Shown: positions 45,180-54,716, counted from the first letter of the stretch. The stretch is DNA of 64,000 nt from Alicyclobacillus tolerans (GCF_900142255.1 NZ_FRAF01000013.1:31900-95899); one strand, 5' to 3'. Translations and numbers: made by a program. Notes: generated by a model not told the origin, from the sequence alone.

Positions 45180-45752
45180 ATGGTAGAAACTTGTTCAGAT
45201 GGCGAACTATTAAAAAGAATAGCTAATCGAGATCGAACCGCTATGGAAGTTCTTTATGACCGCTATGAGCGACTGTTATACAGTTTTGCGAGAAAAGCCG
45301 TTCCCGATGATTTTGTTGCGGAAGAAATTGTTCAAGATGTGTTTATTAAAGTATGGGGTGCTGCGCATACCTATGATGAACGTCAAGCTAAATTGACAAC
45401 CTGGCTTTTGACCATAGCAAGGCGCACCGCTATTGATCATGCAAGAAAGCGGCAAAAATTGATTCATTCATCGACTAATGATGAAGTATTACAAATACTA
45501 CCTGATGATACTAAACAACCGTACGAGTGGACAGAAGTGCTCGCTTTGCGTCAAACAATTCAAGATGCGCTTAATGAATTGCCTGGTGATCAAAAACTTC
45601 TGATTGAACGTATATACCTACAAGGCCTATCGCAACGTGAAATGGCCGAATTATTACAACTTCCCATAGGTACGGTGAAGAGCAGAATTCGTTTGGGATT
45701 GGCTAAATTAAAGGATAAATTGACAGCAACCGGATGGGAGGTGACACCATGA
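45180..45752 (+). CDS. ECF RNA polymerase sigma factor
   Basis: Of 190 residues with region 2 (ALYDRYERLLYSFARK-like LYDRYERLLYSFARKAV, EEIVQDVFIKVWG, LTTWLLTIARRTAIDHARKR) and region 4 (LPGDQKLLIERIYLQGLSQR then EMAELLQLPIGTVKSRIRLG). This pattern resembles the SigK/RpoE-type ECF factors paired with zinc-binding RskA/ChrR-like anti-sigmas. AGGAGC supports ATG 45180. The stop overlaps the start of the anti-sigma gene. Confidence 0.92.
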   Translation: MVETCSDGELLKRIANRDRTAMEVLYDRYERLLYSFARKAVPDDFVAEEIVQDVFIKVWGAAHTYDERQAKLTTWLLTIARRTAIDHARKRQKLIHSSTNDEVLQILPDDTKQPYEWTEVLALRQTIQDALNELPGDQKLLIERIYLQGLSQREMAELLQLPIGTVKSRIRLGLAKLKDKLTATGWEVTP

Positions 45753-46618
45753 ACGAACAGCAGGTGTGCTCTCTTCGGGAGTTATACGTGTTAGATGGTT
45801 TAACTAAAGAAGAGCGGCAAATGTTTGAAGAGCATCTGACAAATTGTAAAGAATGTCAAAATGAAATCAGTTTGTTGATGCCGTTGAAAGATTGGTTGCT
45901 ATATGATTTTGAAATGGCTATGCCACCTAAGGATATGAAGCAGAGAGTTTTGAAAAATGTTTACGATGCCATAGATAATGAAGAAGGAACAGAAACTGTA
46001 GTTCTATCGAGTCATCAGATAAACGATTTGAAAGAAATTACGTCCGTATTACCTGATCAAACATCTAATGACTCTGATCGTGAAAAGTTTGGGAAAATAA
46101 ATGATGGTCATCGAATTCCTATAACTTCTGGTTTTGGAAAGTATCGAAATAGATACCGTTGGTTTATACCCATGACGGCAGCGGCTGTGCTATTCATTGT
46201 GTCAGGCATTGTCTATTATACTGAAAATCCAGTTTTCCAAAATCGATCCCAATTGACTGATAGAAATCCTTTGGGGCAAATGACAGAGGCGATACAATTA
46301 AAGGCTACTGCGCAATTTAATACCACTAGTGGGCAAGCTTTGATAGAGAATGGACAGATGGGCAGGAGTCTTTTCATCCATTTTTCTGGGTTACAACCGG
46401 TATATGGTTCTCAGGTTTATCAAGTATGGTTGATTAAAAAAGGTCAACCTCCAGTTTCACTGGGTGTTTTTACACCCAATTCACAAGGTAAAGCTATTTT
46501 TGCAAGTTTGATCCCATTCAATGAGACCTTTCAAACTGTTGGCATCACTCTTGAACCTAGAGCTATAGATAAAACACCCAAAGGTCCATTGGTACTATTG
46601 GGGAGTATTTCTGTTTAA
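45749..46618 (+). CDS. Membrane anti-sigma factor, RskA-like with zinc-binding anti-sigma domain
   Basis: Of 289 residues. ATG 45749 lies in an ATGA overlap with the sigma stop, with GGGAGGTGA upstream. The N-terminal domain has EEHLTNCKECQNEI (H-x3-C-x2-C of ZAS domains). One membrane helix (WFIPMTAAAVLFIVSGIVYY, ~residues 141-160) leads to an extracytoplasmic RskA-type domain (VYGSQVYQVWLIKKGQPP, LGVFTPNSQGKAIF). It holds the ECF sigma factor inactive until an envelope signal. Confidence 0.9.
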   Translation: MNEQQVCSLRELYVLDGLTKEERQMFEEHLTNCKECQNEISLLMPLKDWLLYDFEMAMPPKDMKQRVLKNVYDAIDNEEGTETVVLSSHQINDLKEITSVLPDQTSNDSDREKFGKINDGHRIPITSGFGKYRNRYRWFIPMTAAAVLFIVSGIVYYTENPVFQNRSQLTDRNPLGQMTEAIQLKATAQFNTTSGQALIENGQMGRSLFIHFSGLQPVYGSQVYQVWLIKKGQPPVSLGVFTPNSQGKAIFASLIPFNETFQTVGITLEPRAIDKTPKGPLVLLGSISV

Positions 46619-46729
46619 TTCTATATGATAAATTGAAATTTGATTTGGACCTATGTCTTTTCTGTAGTGAAGTAATTTCCAATTTGTTTTATTGGCTTGA
46701 GAATTTTTTGACTATGGAGGCGACAATAC

Positions 46730-47350
46730 ATTTTAGCTAATCTAACTCAGCCGCTATTTATTGTACAAATTTTTATCGTGCTGGCTAGCTTAGTCGTCCA
46801 CGAATTCAGTCATGCCTTGGTTGCTGATCTGCTAGGTGATCATACAGCTCGCCTGGAAGGTCGATTGACCTTGAATCCATTAGCACATTTACAACTTGTT
46901 GGACTTCTGCTGATGTTATTTGGGCCTATAGGTTTTGCCAAGCCAGTGCCTTTTAATCCTTCTAATCTCAAGCATCGTCGGTTAGGCACGATTTTAGTGG
47001 CTGCTGCAGGTCCATTTTCTAATTTCTTACTGGCATTGATCGCCTTAATCATATGGCAATGGGTTCTGTTTGACCCTTATTCAATGTTAGGACAAATTAT
47101 TGAATTGATTGCACTGGTGAATGTCAGTCTGTGTCTCTTTAATCTTATTCCCATTCCCCCTTTGGATGGGTCACAAATATTGCGTAATTTATTTCCTGAT
47201 TCAACGCAAAAGTGGTTTTATAAGCTTGATTTTTATGGTCCCTTTATTTTAATAATTCTTTTTTTAATTCCTTCAGTTATCGATAATTTTTATATCCCAC
47301 TCATTAACGAAATTGTAGGGTTGTTATCTCAAGCAGTCGCGAGGCTTTGA
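46730..47350 (+). CDS. M50 (site-2-type) membrane metalloprotease, apparently with ATT start
   Basis: About 206 residues from the inferred ATT at 46730: GGAGG at 46716-46720 sits nine bases upstream and no ATG, GTG or TTG occurs in frame before 46778. A start at GTG 46778 would remove most of the first membrane helix. Motifs: VVHEFSHALVADLLGDHTAR with the HExxH zinc site, EGRLTLNPLAHL, and the third ligand in FNLIPIPPLDGSQIL. Four or more spans; no PDZ domain. It resembles YwhC-type S2P homologues. It lies downstream of the sigma/anti-sigma pair and upstream of scpA. Confidence 0.88.
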   Translation: MLANLTQPLFIVQIFIVLASLVVHEFSHALVADLLGDHTARLEGRLTLNPLAHLQLVGLLLMLFGPIGFAKPVPFNPSNLKHRRLGTILVAAAGPFSNFLLALIALIIWQWVLFDPYSMLGQIIELIALVNVSLCLFNLIPIPPLDGSQILRNLFPDSTQKWFYKLDFYGPFILIILFLIPSVIDNFYIPLINEIVGLLSQAVARL

Positions 47351-47493
47351 AATAAATATAATATATCAATGAGAGAAATAGCTATGGGAGTACAAAGGCA
47401 TGTTATGTTTTAAGGTAAGCAGCAGTTTTGGATGAAAACGAGTTCGAGAAACAAAAAGCAAGGACAGTTCGTCGATAAAGCGAGGTTCTTTTT

Positions 47494-48291
47494 ATGGAAT
47501 CGAGTGAAGGTGTCTATATTTTAAGTATTGGTGATTTTAATGGACCGCTCGATTTACTTTTGCATTTAATCCGCAAACAAGAAATTGATATACACAATAT
47601 ACCCATCGTTCAAATTACAGAGCAGTACATGGCCTATCTTGATACCTTACCTGAGAGCTACTTGGAACAAGCTAGTGAATTTGTGGTTATGGCAGCCACA
47701 TTATTAGCCATTAAAAGTCGCATGCTCCTGCCAAAAAGCAAAAAACAAGATGAAGATGAAGATGAAATGGATCCACGCGCTGAGTTGGTGGAACAGTTGA
47801 TTGAATATGAGAAAATTAAAATAGCATCGGAATTATTGAAAGAAAAACAGCTTCTTCGTTCGGATTTATTTGGTCGGCCAGCTACCGACTTATCTCCTTA
47901 TGCACCTGAGCATTTGCCTCCTTTATCTGAAATGAGTGCTTGGAAACTATTTGAGGCTATGCGCCAATTATACCGACGTAGGCCTAAAGATAAACCCGTA
48001 GCTGCAATTCGCGCTTATGTTGCTCGGGTGGAAGATGTCATTGAAGAAATAAAGGAGAAATTACTGCGATTGCAACACTGTACATTGCGTGAGCTTATGT
48101 ACAATGTCTATTCGCGTAGCGAATGGGTAGCTTATTTTTTAGCGTTATTGGAATTAATGCGCTATCAACAAATTTATTGTTACCAATCAGAACTTTTTGG
48201 CGATATTACTATTATTTCCAAATTATCAGATGAGAGTTTGCAAACTATGGCTGAAACAGCAACAACTTCAGAAACTAAAAATGGAGGTTAA
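47494..48291 (+). CDS. scpA: Segregation and condensation protein A
   Basis: Kleisin that closes the SMC ring with ScpB for chromosome segregation. Of 265 residues; N-terminal FNGPLDLLLHLIRKQEIDIH and FVVMAATLLAIKSRMLLP, with the winged-helix C-terminus ending YQSELFGDITI. Followed two bases later by scpB. Confidence 0.95.
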   Translation: MESSEGVYILSIGDFNGPLDLLLHLIRKQEIDIHNIPIVQITEQYMAYLDTLPESYLEQASEFVVMAATLLAIKSRMLLPKSKKQDEDEDEMDPRAELVEQLIEYEKIKIASELLKEKQLLRSDLFGRPATDLSPYAPEHLPPLSEMSAWKLFEAMRQLYRRRPKDKPVAAIRAYVARVEDVIEEIKEKLLRLQHCTLRELMYNVYSRSEWVAYFLALLELMRYQQIYCYQSELFGDITIISKLSDESLQTMAETATTSETKNGG

Positions 48292-48292
48292 G

Positions 48293-48859
48293 ATGCTCAT
48301 TAATTTGATCTCTGCGATTGAAGCTATTTTGTTTGTTGCTGGAACAGATGGACTCAGTACGGAAGAAATTGCTGATATATTGCAAATACCTCAACAAGAG
48401 GTAATTGCTTCTTGTAGACAATTGCAATTAAAATTACAACAACCAGAATCAGGAATACAGTTGATTGAGAGTGCAAACACTTGGCAATTGGCAACAAAAC
48501 CTGAACATGCACTTTACTTACGAAGAATGGCGGATACTCCTATTGCTACTTCATTATCTTCCGCTGCTTTAGAAACATTGGCTGTAATTGCCTATCAACA
48601 GCCCATAACGAGATCGCGTATAGAAAAAATACGTGGGGTAAGTTCGGAAAGAGCGATTCAAACATTGCTACATCGTTTATTAATTCGTGAAGTTGGAAGA
48701 GAAGAAGGACCAGGAAGACCTTTTTTATATGGTACGACGGATCACTTTTTAAAAACATTCGCTATTTCTTCTCTAGAAGAACTACCTGAATTGCCAATTA
48801 CAGATCGTGATGAAACGACTCTACTCTTTGAGAGAGAGAGTCATGTACCTCAAGAATAA
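48293..48859 (+). CDS. scpB: Segregation and condensation protein B
   Basis: Winged-helix partner of ScpA in the Smc complex. ATG 48293 with GGAGG upstream gives 188 residues. Two winged helices: SAIEAILFVAGTDGLSTEEI and ETLAVIAYQQPITRSRIEKI, plus RGVSSERAIQTLLHRLLI. Partly coupled to scpA. Confidence 0.95.
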   Translation: MLINLISAIEAILFVAGTDGLSTEEIADILQIPQQEVIASCRQLQLKLQQPESGIQLIESANTWQLATKPEHALYLRRMADTPIATSLSSAALETLAVIAYQQPITRSRIEKIRGVSSERAIQTLLHRLLIREVGREEGPGRPFLYGTTDHFLKTFAISSLEELPELPITDRDETTLLFERESHVPQE

Positions 48860-48940
48860 AATTTAGATTCTCATTTCATGCGTATAGTAGGCAGGGGCTT
48901 GACACAAACTTTAGTTGTCCAAAAAGGTGGGCGATGATTT

Positions 48941-49594
48941 GTGTTAGGCGCTATTTTTTTTATTGTTGCTGGACTGGTTGTATTTGTTCTAATCATAGCC
49001 GTTCTTCCTATACGTTGTACACTACAGTTTATGCGCACTGGACATGATGATGAGGGTATAGTAACCATCAGTCTTCTTTTTGGTCTGATTAAAATTAGGC
49101 ATCAACTTTTGAAAATCCAACCTAAAGTAACGCATCATGGACCAAGTCTTCATGTCGAAGGACACAAGAACGGCAATCATGCTACAGAGCATTTTTCTCT
49201 AGAAGAGATTTTTAACTTTATTGAGAATATTCCTCAATGGAGTCATTTTGCTCGTGTCTGTCTAAAAGAGCTTAAACCGGTATTGCGCAGAATCAAGATT
49301 TTGACTTTTCATTTCAAAGTTGCCATTGGTTTAGAAAATGCTATGTACACCGGGGTTTTAACAGGATTTTCATGGACAGTATTGTCTCTTGTGACTGGAG
49401 AAATGTCTAAAATGTTCAGGCTCATGGTAAAACCGAAAATTCAAGTTGAACCTGTGTATCACCGAAATTCTTTGGAACTATCCGCGAAAGGCATATTTTC
49501 AATTTCCACAGGGCATGCTATTGTCGCTGCGATTCGTTTCTTTTTTGTTTGGAGGAGGATGAAAAGTTCATGGAGCATCCCATTCAAGGATTAA
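48941..49594 (+). CDS. ytfI: DUF2953 protein, YtfI-like
   Basis: Of 217 residues; GTG 48941 behind GGTGGGCGATG. One N-terminal membrane span (IFFIVAGLVVFVLIIAVLPI), then a soluble part with VTISLLFGLIKIRHQ, LRRIKILTFHFKVAIGLENA (the conserved DUF2953 core) and IQVEPVYHRNSLELSAKGIF. As in B. subtilis it precedes ytfJ, and the two frames overlap by ~25 bases. Confidence 0.85.
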   Translation: MLGAIFFIVAGLVVFVLIIAVLPIRCTLQFMRTGHDDEGIVTISLLFGLIKIRHQLLKIQPKVTHHGPSLHVEGHKNGNHATEHFSLEEIFNFIENIPQWSHFARVCLKELKPVLRRIKILTFHFKVAIGLENAMYTGVLTGFSWTVLSLVTGEMSKMFRLMVKPKIQVEPVYHRNSLELSAKGIFSISTGHAIVAAIRFFFVWRRMKSSWSIPFKD

Positions 49595-49998
49595 TGCAAA
49601 CCGCCATGGCCAATATAAGAGAAATGGTCGATGTCAATACTATCATTGGCGATCCCGTTGAAACACCAGACGGTACCGTTATTTTGCCAGTCTCTAAAGT
49701 GGGTTTCGGGTTTGCTGCTGGCGGCAGTGAATTTTCTGTAGATCACGATCGCGGCCATGTATCCGATGATGACAATTTACCATTTGGCGGTGGCTCAGGT
49801 GGTGGAGTGTCTATTACTCCCATTGGGTTTCTTATTGTTCATGGCAACCAAGTCAGGCTCTTATCTACTGACAACGAAAATCAACTTTACGATCGACTTA
49901 TGGATATGGCTCCAATTGTTATGGAGAAAATTCAATCAATGTTTAAAGGCTCTTCGAATAAAAATCAAGGTAAATCTGATCAAACCCCGGTTGTTTGA
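49570..49998 (+). CDS. ytfJ: Sporulation protein YtfJ (GerW)
   Basis: Of 142 residues from ATG 49570 (11 bases after GGAGGAGG); an in-frame TTG at 49549 is less likely. Conserved VDVNTIIGDPVETPDGTVIL, VSKVGFGFAAGGSEF and GGGSGGGVSITPIGFLIV. In B. subtilis this forespore protein is needed for germination with L-alanine. It is followed by spmA. Confidence 0.93.
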   Translation: MEHPIQGLMQTAMANIREMVDVNTIIGDPVETPDGTVILPVSKVGFGFAAGGSEFSVDHDRGHVSDDDNLPFGGGSGGGVSITPIGFLIVHGNQVRLLSTDNENQLYDRLMDMAPIVMEKIQSMFKGSSNKNQGKSDQTPVV

Positions 49999-50070
49999 TA
50001 AATTTCGGTCATGCCTGTCCCTCTGTAAGCATACTTTCAATCAAAGGATATGCTGCACGGGGGGATACGC

Positions 50071-50667
50071 ATGATTGATTTTATTTGGCTTCTTTTGTTT
50101 CTGGTTGGAATTGGAACTGCTTTACTAACTGGTAAAATGCCTGCTGTCTCAAGTGCTATTCTGACTGGAGCAGAACATGGTGTAGAGCTTTGTTTTGGTC
50201 TGATAAGTGTTATTGTTCTCTGGATGGGATTAATGCATATTGCAGAAAAAGCTGGAGCTATTACTTTTCTGTCGCGATTAATGAGGCCGGTGGCCAAAAA
50301 AATATTTCCATCCGTTCCTTCTGACCATCCAGCTATGGGAGCTATCTTAGCGAATATGAGTGCAAATATACTTGGGATTGGTAATGCTGCGACACCACTT
50401 GGGTTGCGCGCTATGAAAGAATTACAAGATCTTAATACAAAAAAAGATACTGCAAGTGATGCAATGTGTACGTTACTTGCTGTCAATACAGCAAGTATTA
50501 CTCTGATTCCAACCACTGTTATTGCCATTCGCATGCAATTGCATGCACAGCACCCCACCTCTGTCATTGGACCTACTTTACTAGCAACTTTTATTGGCAC
50601 TATAGCTGCTTTAATCTTTGATAAAATATTTCGATCCTGGTCACGTCGTTCCGGGAGATGGGTATAA
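50071..50667 (+). CDS. spmA: Spore maturation protein A
   Basis: Membrane protein affecting spore core dehydration. Of 198 residues from ATG 50071 with GGGGGG upstream. Nucleoside-recognition-type domain (GATE): LISVIVLWMGLMHIAEKAG, ILANMSANILGIGNAATPLG and LLAVNTASITLIPTTVIAIR. The stop overlaps the spmB start (TAATG). Confidence 0.94.
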   Translation: MIDFIWLLLFLVGIGTALLTGKMPAVSSAILTGAEHGVELCFGLISVIVLWMGLMHIAEKAGAITFLSRLMRPVAKKIFPSVPSDHPAMGAILANMSANILGIGNAATPLGLRAMKELQDLNTKKDTASDAMCTLLAVNTASITLIPTTVIAIRMQLHAQHPTSVIGPTLLATFIGTIAALIFDKIFRSWSRRSGRWV

Positions 50668-51197
50668 TGCAACAATTTTTCATACAAATTTCCGAATGGT
50701 TACTCCCTATTTTAGTTTGCACTATTCTAATTAGCGGTTTTATTCGACGTGTTCCTTTATATAATACGTTTGTCGAGGGAGCTAAATCGGGTTTTGCCAC
50801 TGCGGTTAAACTTATTCCTCATCTAGTTGCTATGATGGTTGCTGTTCAAGTTTTTAGTGCTTCAGGAGCTATGGGGATATTGATTCATTGGTTAACCCCA
50901 GTCTTAAGCATTTTACATATTCCTCCCGAAGTGGCTCCGCTTGGTTTGCTCCGTCCGATTAGCGGACAAGGAAGTCTCGCTATGATGATCCAGGTACTGA
51001 AAAGTAAAGGACCAGACAGTACGACGGGAGTATTGGCTTCGACTATGCAGGCAAGTACAGACACTACGCTCTACATTTTAACAGTTTATTTCGGCAGCGT
51101 AGGAATTCAAAAGTTTCGTTATGCACTTACAGTAGGGCTTTTATCTGATTTGGTTGCTATTGTGGCTAGTGTGTTTGCAGTGCATGTTTTTAAATAA
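50667..51197 (+). CDS. spmB: Spore maturation protein B
   Basis: Partner of SpmA, 176 residues. ATG 50667 overlaps the spmA stop; GGGAG lies nine bases before. Motifs: VEGAKSGFATAVKLIPHLVA, PLGLLRPISGQGSLAMMIQV and VLASTMQASTDTTLYILTVY. Order spmA-spmB-rluB-resDE resembles Bacillus (dacB, upstream there, is absent). Confidence 0.94.
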   Translation: MQQFFIQISEWLLPILVCTILISGFIRRVPLYNTFVEGAKSGFATAVKLIPHLVAMMVAVQVFSASGAMGILIHWLTPVLSILHIPPEVAPLGLLRPISGQGSLAMMIQVLKSKGPDSTTGVLASTMQASTDTTLYILTVYFGSVGIQKFRYALTVGLLSDLVAIVASVFAVHVFK

Positions 51198-51320
51198 GAG
51201 TAAAGGATATCATTTTCAAGTCAGTTTATTTCTTGTCAAGCCACTCCTTGAAAAAGCGTGGAAATGCGTGTAATTAGGGTATAATGACTCCATGTCCCAT
51301 AGAAATGGAGATATTCATAC

Positions 51321-52166
51321 ATGGAAGAGCGATTACAAAAAGTCTTGGCGTCCGCAGGAATTGCTTCAAGAAGAAAATGTGAAGAGTATATTCTATCTGG
51401 TAGGGTGGCCATTGATGGAAAGATTGTTAAGGAATTGGGAACCAAAGCCGACCCAATGATTCAAGAAATCACAGTGGACGGACATCCAATTGCTGCAGAA
51501 CCTAAAATATCTATTCTGTTGCACAAACCTACTTCGCGTATTTCCTCTGTTACCGATCCAGAGGGAAGAAAAACAGTTATGGAGAAGATATCATCATTGC
51601 CTTTTAGACTTTATCCCGTAGGAAGGCTGGATTATGATTCTAGTGGTTTATTGCTACTTACAAACGATGGGGAATTAACTCATAAACTTCTTCATCCAAG
51701 TCATCATATTGGCAAATTATATCGAGTGACAGCTTTAGGTATGGTGGATAAAAAAATTGTAAGAAATTTGGAGCAGGGAATTGAGCTGGAAGATGGCGTA
51801 ACTGCTCCAGCAAAAGTCTGGGCTTTGCGTCAGCATCCTAAAGAATCTGTTGTAGACATAGAAATTTTCGAAGGAAAAAACCGTCAAATTCGACGGATGT
51901 TCGAGAAATTGGATTTACCCGTTAAACGTTTAAAAAGAATAGCATTTGGTCCTCTCCAGTTAAATGATTTAAGAGTTGGACAATGGAGATTTTTAGATGA
52001 AAAAGAATGGGAAGACATTTATAGAATTTGCAATTTACCCATACCTGACTATCCTAAAGAAATCATTCAAACTTATAAACTTGCTTCGGAGCGACGTATA
52101 AGAAATTTGCAAAATCAATCAGATAAGAAAAAGGGCAATGGACAAGCCCAAAGAAATAAGACTTAG
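51321..52166 (+). CDS. rluB: 23S rRNA pseudouridine 2605 synthase RluB
   Basis: Of 281 residues with an S4 RNA-binding domain at the N-terminus (ERLQKVLASAGIASRRKCEE) and the RsuA/RluB catalytic domain: LYPVGRLDYDSSGLLLLTND with the catalytic Asp, and IFEGKNRQIRRMFEKLDLPV. A lysine-rich C-terminal tail follows. It lies between spmB and resD as in Bacillus. Confidence 0.94.
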   Translation: MEERLQKVLASAGIASRRKCEEYILSGRVAIDGKIVKELGTKADPMIQEITVDGHPIAAEPKISILLHKPTSRISSVTDPEGRKTVMEKISSLPFRLYPVGRLDYDSSGLLLLTNDGELTHKLLHPSHHIGKLYRVTALGMVDKKIVRNLEQGIELEDGVTAPAKVWALRQHPKESVVDIEIFEGKNRQIRRMFEKLDLPVKRLKRIAFGPLQLNDLRVGQWRFLDEKEWEDIYRICNLPIPDYPKEIIQTYKLASERRIRNLQNQSDKKKGNGQAQRNKT

Positions 52167-52224
52167 AACGAAACCAGTCGAGATGTTACATCATTAAATA
52201 AAAATTTCGAGACGGGGGATGAGC

Positions 52225-52932
52225 ATGCCACAGAAACCGCGTATTCTGGTGGTGGACGACGAAGAACGAATACGTCGCTTAGTAAGAATGTACCTCGAGC
52301 GTAGTGGTTTTGAAATTATTGAAGCAGATAATGGTAAAGATGCGTTGGAAATTGCACTTAATGAACCGTTGTCTCTTATTATTTTAGATCTTATGTTACC
52401 TGAAATGGACGGGCGTGATGTATGCACTCAGGTTCGCCAACATGCTGAGACGCCTATTATGATGTTGACTGCGGCAGGGGATGAAATGAGTCGAGTACAT
52501 GGTTTTGAAATTGGAGCAGACGATTATGTCGTTAAACCTTTTTCTCCTCGTGAGCTTGTCATGAGAGTGAAGGCACTTTTAAAAAGGTCTGGAGAGACTG
52601 AATTTTTCAAGGCGGACTTACAACAAACTCTTTCTTTTCCGGGGCTTTTAATTCATATCGATGCACGGCGTGTAGAAGTCGAAGGAAAAGAAGTGAGTTT
52701 GACTCCAAAAGAGTTTGATTTACTTGTGTATATGTCTCAGCGGCCTGACAAAGTTTTTAGTCGTGAAGAATTACTTAGAGATGTCTGGAATTATCAATTT
52801 TATGGTGATCAAAGAACTGTAGATACTCATGTAAAAAGATTACGCGAAAAACTTGGACAACTTTCCGAAAGAGTTAGCCATTATATTGTAACTGTCTGGG
52901 GAGTAGGATATAAATTTGAGGTTATCGCGTGA
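52225..52932 (+). CDS. resD: Response regulator, ResD-like (OmpR family)
   Basis: Of 235 residues from ATG 52225, six bases after GGGGG. The receiver has D11/D12 and phospho-acceptor D55 in LIILDLMLPEMDG, then KPFSPRELVMRVKALLKRSG. The winged-helix C-terminal domain ends with RTVDTHVKRLREKLGQ and WGVGYKFEV. In B. subtilis ResD controls respiration genes; resABC are not adjacent here, so the regulon may differ. Overlaps resE by four bases. Confidence 0.9.
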   Translation: MPQKPRILVVDDEERIRRLVRMYLERSGFEIIEADNGKDALEIALNEPLSLIILDLMLPEMDGRDVCTQVRQHAETPIMMLTAAGDEMSRVHGFEIGADDYVVKPFSPRELVMRVKALLKRSGETEFFKADLQQTLSFPGLLIHIDARRVEVEGKEVSLTPKEFDLLVYMSQRPDKVFSREELLRDVWNYQFYGDQRTVDTHVKRLREKLGQLSERVSHYIVTVWGVGYKFEVIA

Positions 52933-54680
52933 TTAAGAACAGTATTGTTTTAAAACTTTGGCTGACGATTGTTGGTATGGTTGTCGTGGTGCTTGTGTTG
53001 TTATCTGTTTTGCTACAACAATTTTTTGCAACATATGTGGAAGATAATCAATCCTCTTCCCTTATTCATTGGACTTTATCCATCTCTGATGAACTACAGA
53101 AAAACGATAATCTAGAACATTTATTATTATCGAAAAATCTTCTCAAAAAAGTTCAAAATGCGGAAATGAGTTATACGCCTTCTTTAAAAGAGAACAATGC
53201 ATTGGACAAGCAGTTTCGTTCACTGAGCACATCAGAACGCTATCAACTTCAATCGGGTAAACCCATTATTATTCGACAAATTGGAAATGGTTCACCCCAA
53301 ATCACGATTTACGATTTAGTAAAAAGGCCTGGTCAAAACCCTGGCCTGCTTGCCGTTTCACAACAAATGAGTGTATTAGATGCTCCGCTTGACCATATGC
53401 GTAATCTCATACTTTTTGATGTATTGTTGGGCGTGTTTTTGGCTACTGGATTAGCTTTTGTAGTCTCAAAGAATCTTTCTAAACCACTTGTTGAAATGAA
53501 CCATGCAGCCGAATTGATGCAATCAGGTGATTTTAAGCATCGAGTCAATGTTGTGACCAGTGATGAAGTTGGACGTTTGGGAAGTACATTTAATGCAATG
53601 GCTGCTCAACTCGATCACACCATTCATGCACTTTCAATGGAAAGAGATCAACTGAGCACCATTCTCCAATCCTTGCAGGATGGTGTGATGGCAACCAATA
53701 CCTTAGGACAGATAACATTAGCCAATCTTCCAGCATTGCGAATTTTACGTCAGATGTCACTTTCAGAGAGAGGAATTGTAGATGTCTCACAGTTGCCAGA
53801 TGCCATGCAAAGCCTCTTACAAGCTGTGCAGAATCATGGCGAATCAATGAGCCGTGAATGGCTATGGCAAGATAGGAATATTCTTTTACATGTCATCCCT
53901 CTAAGAGAACCGGACAGTCAACTGGTACGTGGGACCTTAACAGTTCTCAGGGATATTACTGAAGAACGACAAATGGATTCTCTACGGAAAGATTTTTTAG
54001 CCAATGTTTCACATGAATTAAGAACACCACTAAGTATGCTGCAAGGTTATAGTGAAGCTTTGTTAGACGAATTGGATAATGATCCAGAAATGCGTCGTGA
54101 ATTAGTACAAATTATTCACGAAGAAGCTATGCGCATGAAAAGATTGGTTAACGATTTGCTGGATTTAGCTTCACTCGAATCGGGCCAATTTCAAATGAAA
54201 TATGCACCCGTAGAGATCAATTCATTAATTAAAAAAGTATCAAGAAAATTTTTCACCTTATCCTCAGAAAAGGGAGTATCTTTACAAGTTCATTTATTTG
54301 ACAGACCCATTTTACTTGAGGCAGATAAAGATCGCTTAGAACAAGTATTTACTAATCTTTTGGATAATGCGTTTAGGCATACAGAAAAAGGTAAAATCGA
54401 AATTTCTATCGAAACAGAGACGCATTATGTCTATATACAAGTTAAAGATACAGGTAGCGGTATACCTCCTGAGGACGTCCCATATGTTTTTGAACGCTTT
54501 TATAAAGCAGACAAAGCTCGTACACGTTCTGCAGGAGGGACTGGATTAGGACTTGCAATTGCTCGATACATTATTGTAAAGCATGGTGGAGAAATTATTG
54601 TTAAAAGCGCACTTCATGTTGGAACTACATTTACAGTTGTATTACCCTTAAAACGGCAAGTAACTGAAAATAGAATATAA
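52929..54680 (+). CDS. resE: Sensor histidine kinase, ResE-like
   Basis: Of 583 residues, GTGA overlap with resD. Two membrane spans (~residues 8-31 and 160-180) flank an extracytoplasmic sensor region. A HAMP domain (~180-235), a PAS domain (~240-345), then HisKA with the phospho-His in FLANVSHELRTPLSMLQGYS and HATPase_c with LEQVFTNLLDNAFRHTEKG, VKDTGSGIPPEDVPYVFERF and GGTGLGLAIARYIIVKHGG. Functional partner of ResD. Confidence 0.92.
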   Translation: MIKNSIVLKLWLTIVGMVVVVLVLLSVLLQQFFATYVEDNQSSSLIHWTLSISDELQKNDNLEHLLLSKNLLKKVQNAEMSYTPSLKENNALDKQFRSLSTSERYQLQSGKPIIIRQIGNGSPQITIYDLVKRPGQNPGLLAVSQQMSVLDAPLDHMRNLILFDVLLGVFLATGLAFVVSKNLSKPLVEMNHAAELMQSGDFKHRVNVVTSDEVGRLGSTFNAMAAQLDHTIHALSMERDQLSTILQSLQDGVMATNTLGQITLANLPALRILRQMSLSERGIVDVSQLPDAMQSLLQAVQNHGESMSREWLWQDRNILLHVIPLREPDSQLVRGTLTVLRDITEERQMDSLRKDFLANVSHELRTPLSMLQGYSEALLDELDNDPEMRRELVQIIHEEAMRMKRLVNDLLDLASLESGQFQMKYAPVEINSLIKKVSRKFFTLSSEKGVSLQVHLFDRPILLEADKDRLEQVFTNLLDNAFRHTEKGKIEISIETETHYVYIQVKDTGSGIPPEDVPYVFERFYKADKARTRSAGGTGLGLAIARYIIVKHGGEIIVKSALHVGTTFTVVLPLKRQVTENRI

Positions 54681-54716
54681 ATTGAAATCAATTTACAAGA
54701 AAGAAGAAATCATAAA

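Noticed and set aside
45001..45186. Open frame of 61 codons upstream of the ECF sigma gene
   Set aside because: GTG start lies immediately against GGAGG without spacing, it overlaps the sigma gene start, and the region instead shows a possible ECF promoter.
47351..47493. Possible short basic peptide frame before scpA (ATG near 47430)
   Set aside because: No ribosome site and it runs into scpA in another frame; nothing family-like is visible.
50037..50687. 216-codon open frame on the minus strand opposite spmA
   Set aside because: It is the antisense shadow of a well-supported spmA; composition is unlike a real protein and no ribosome site is seen.
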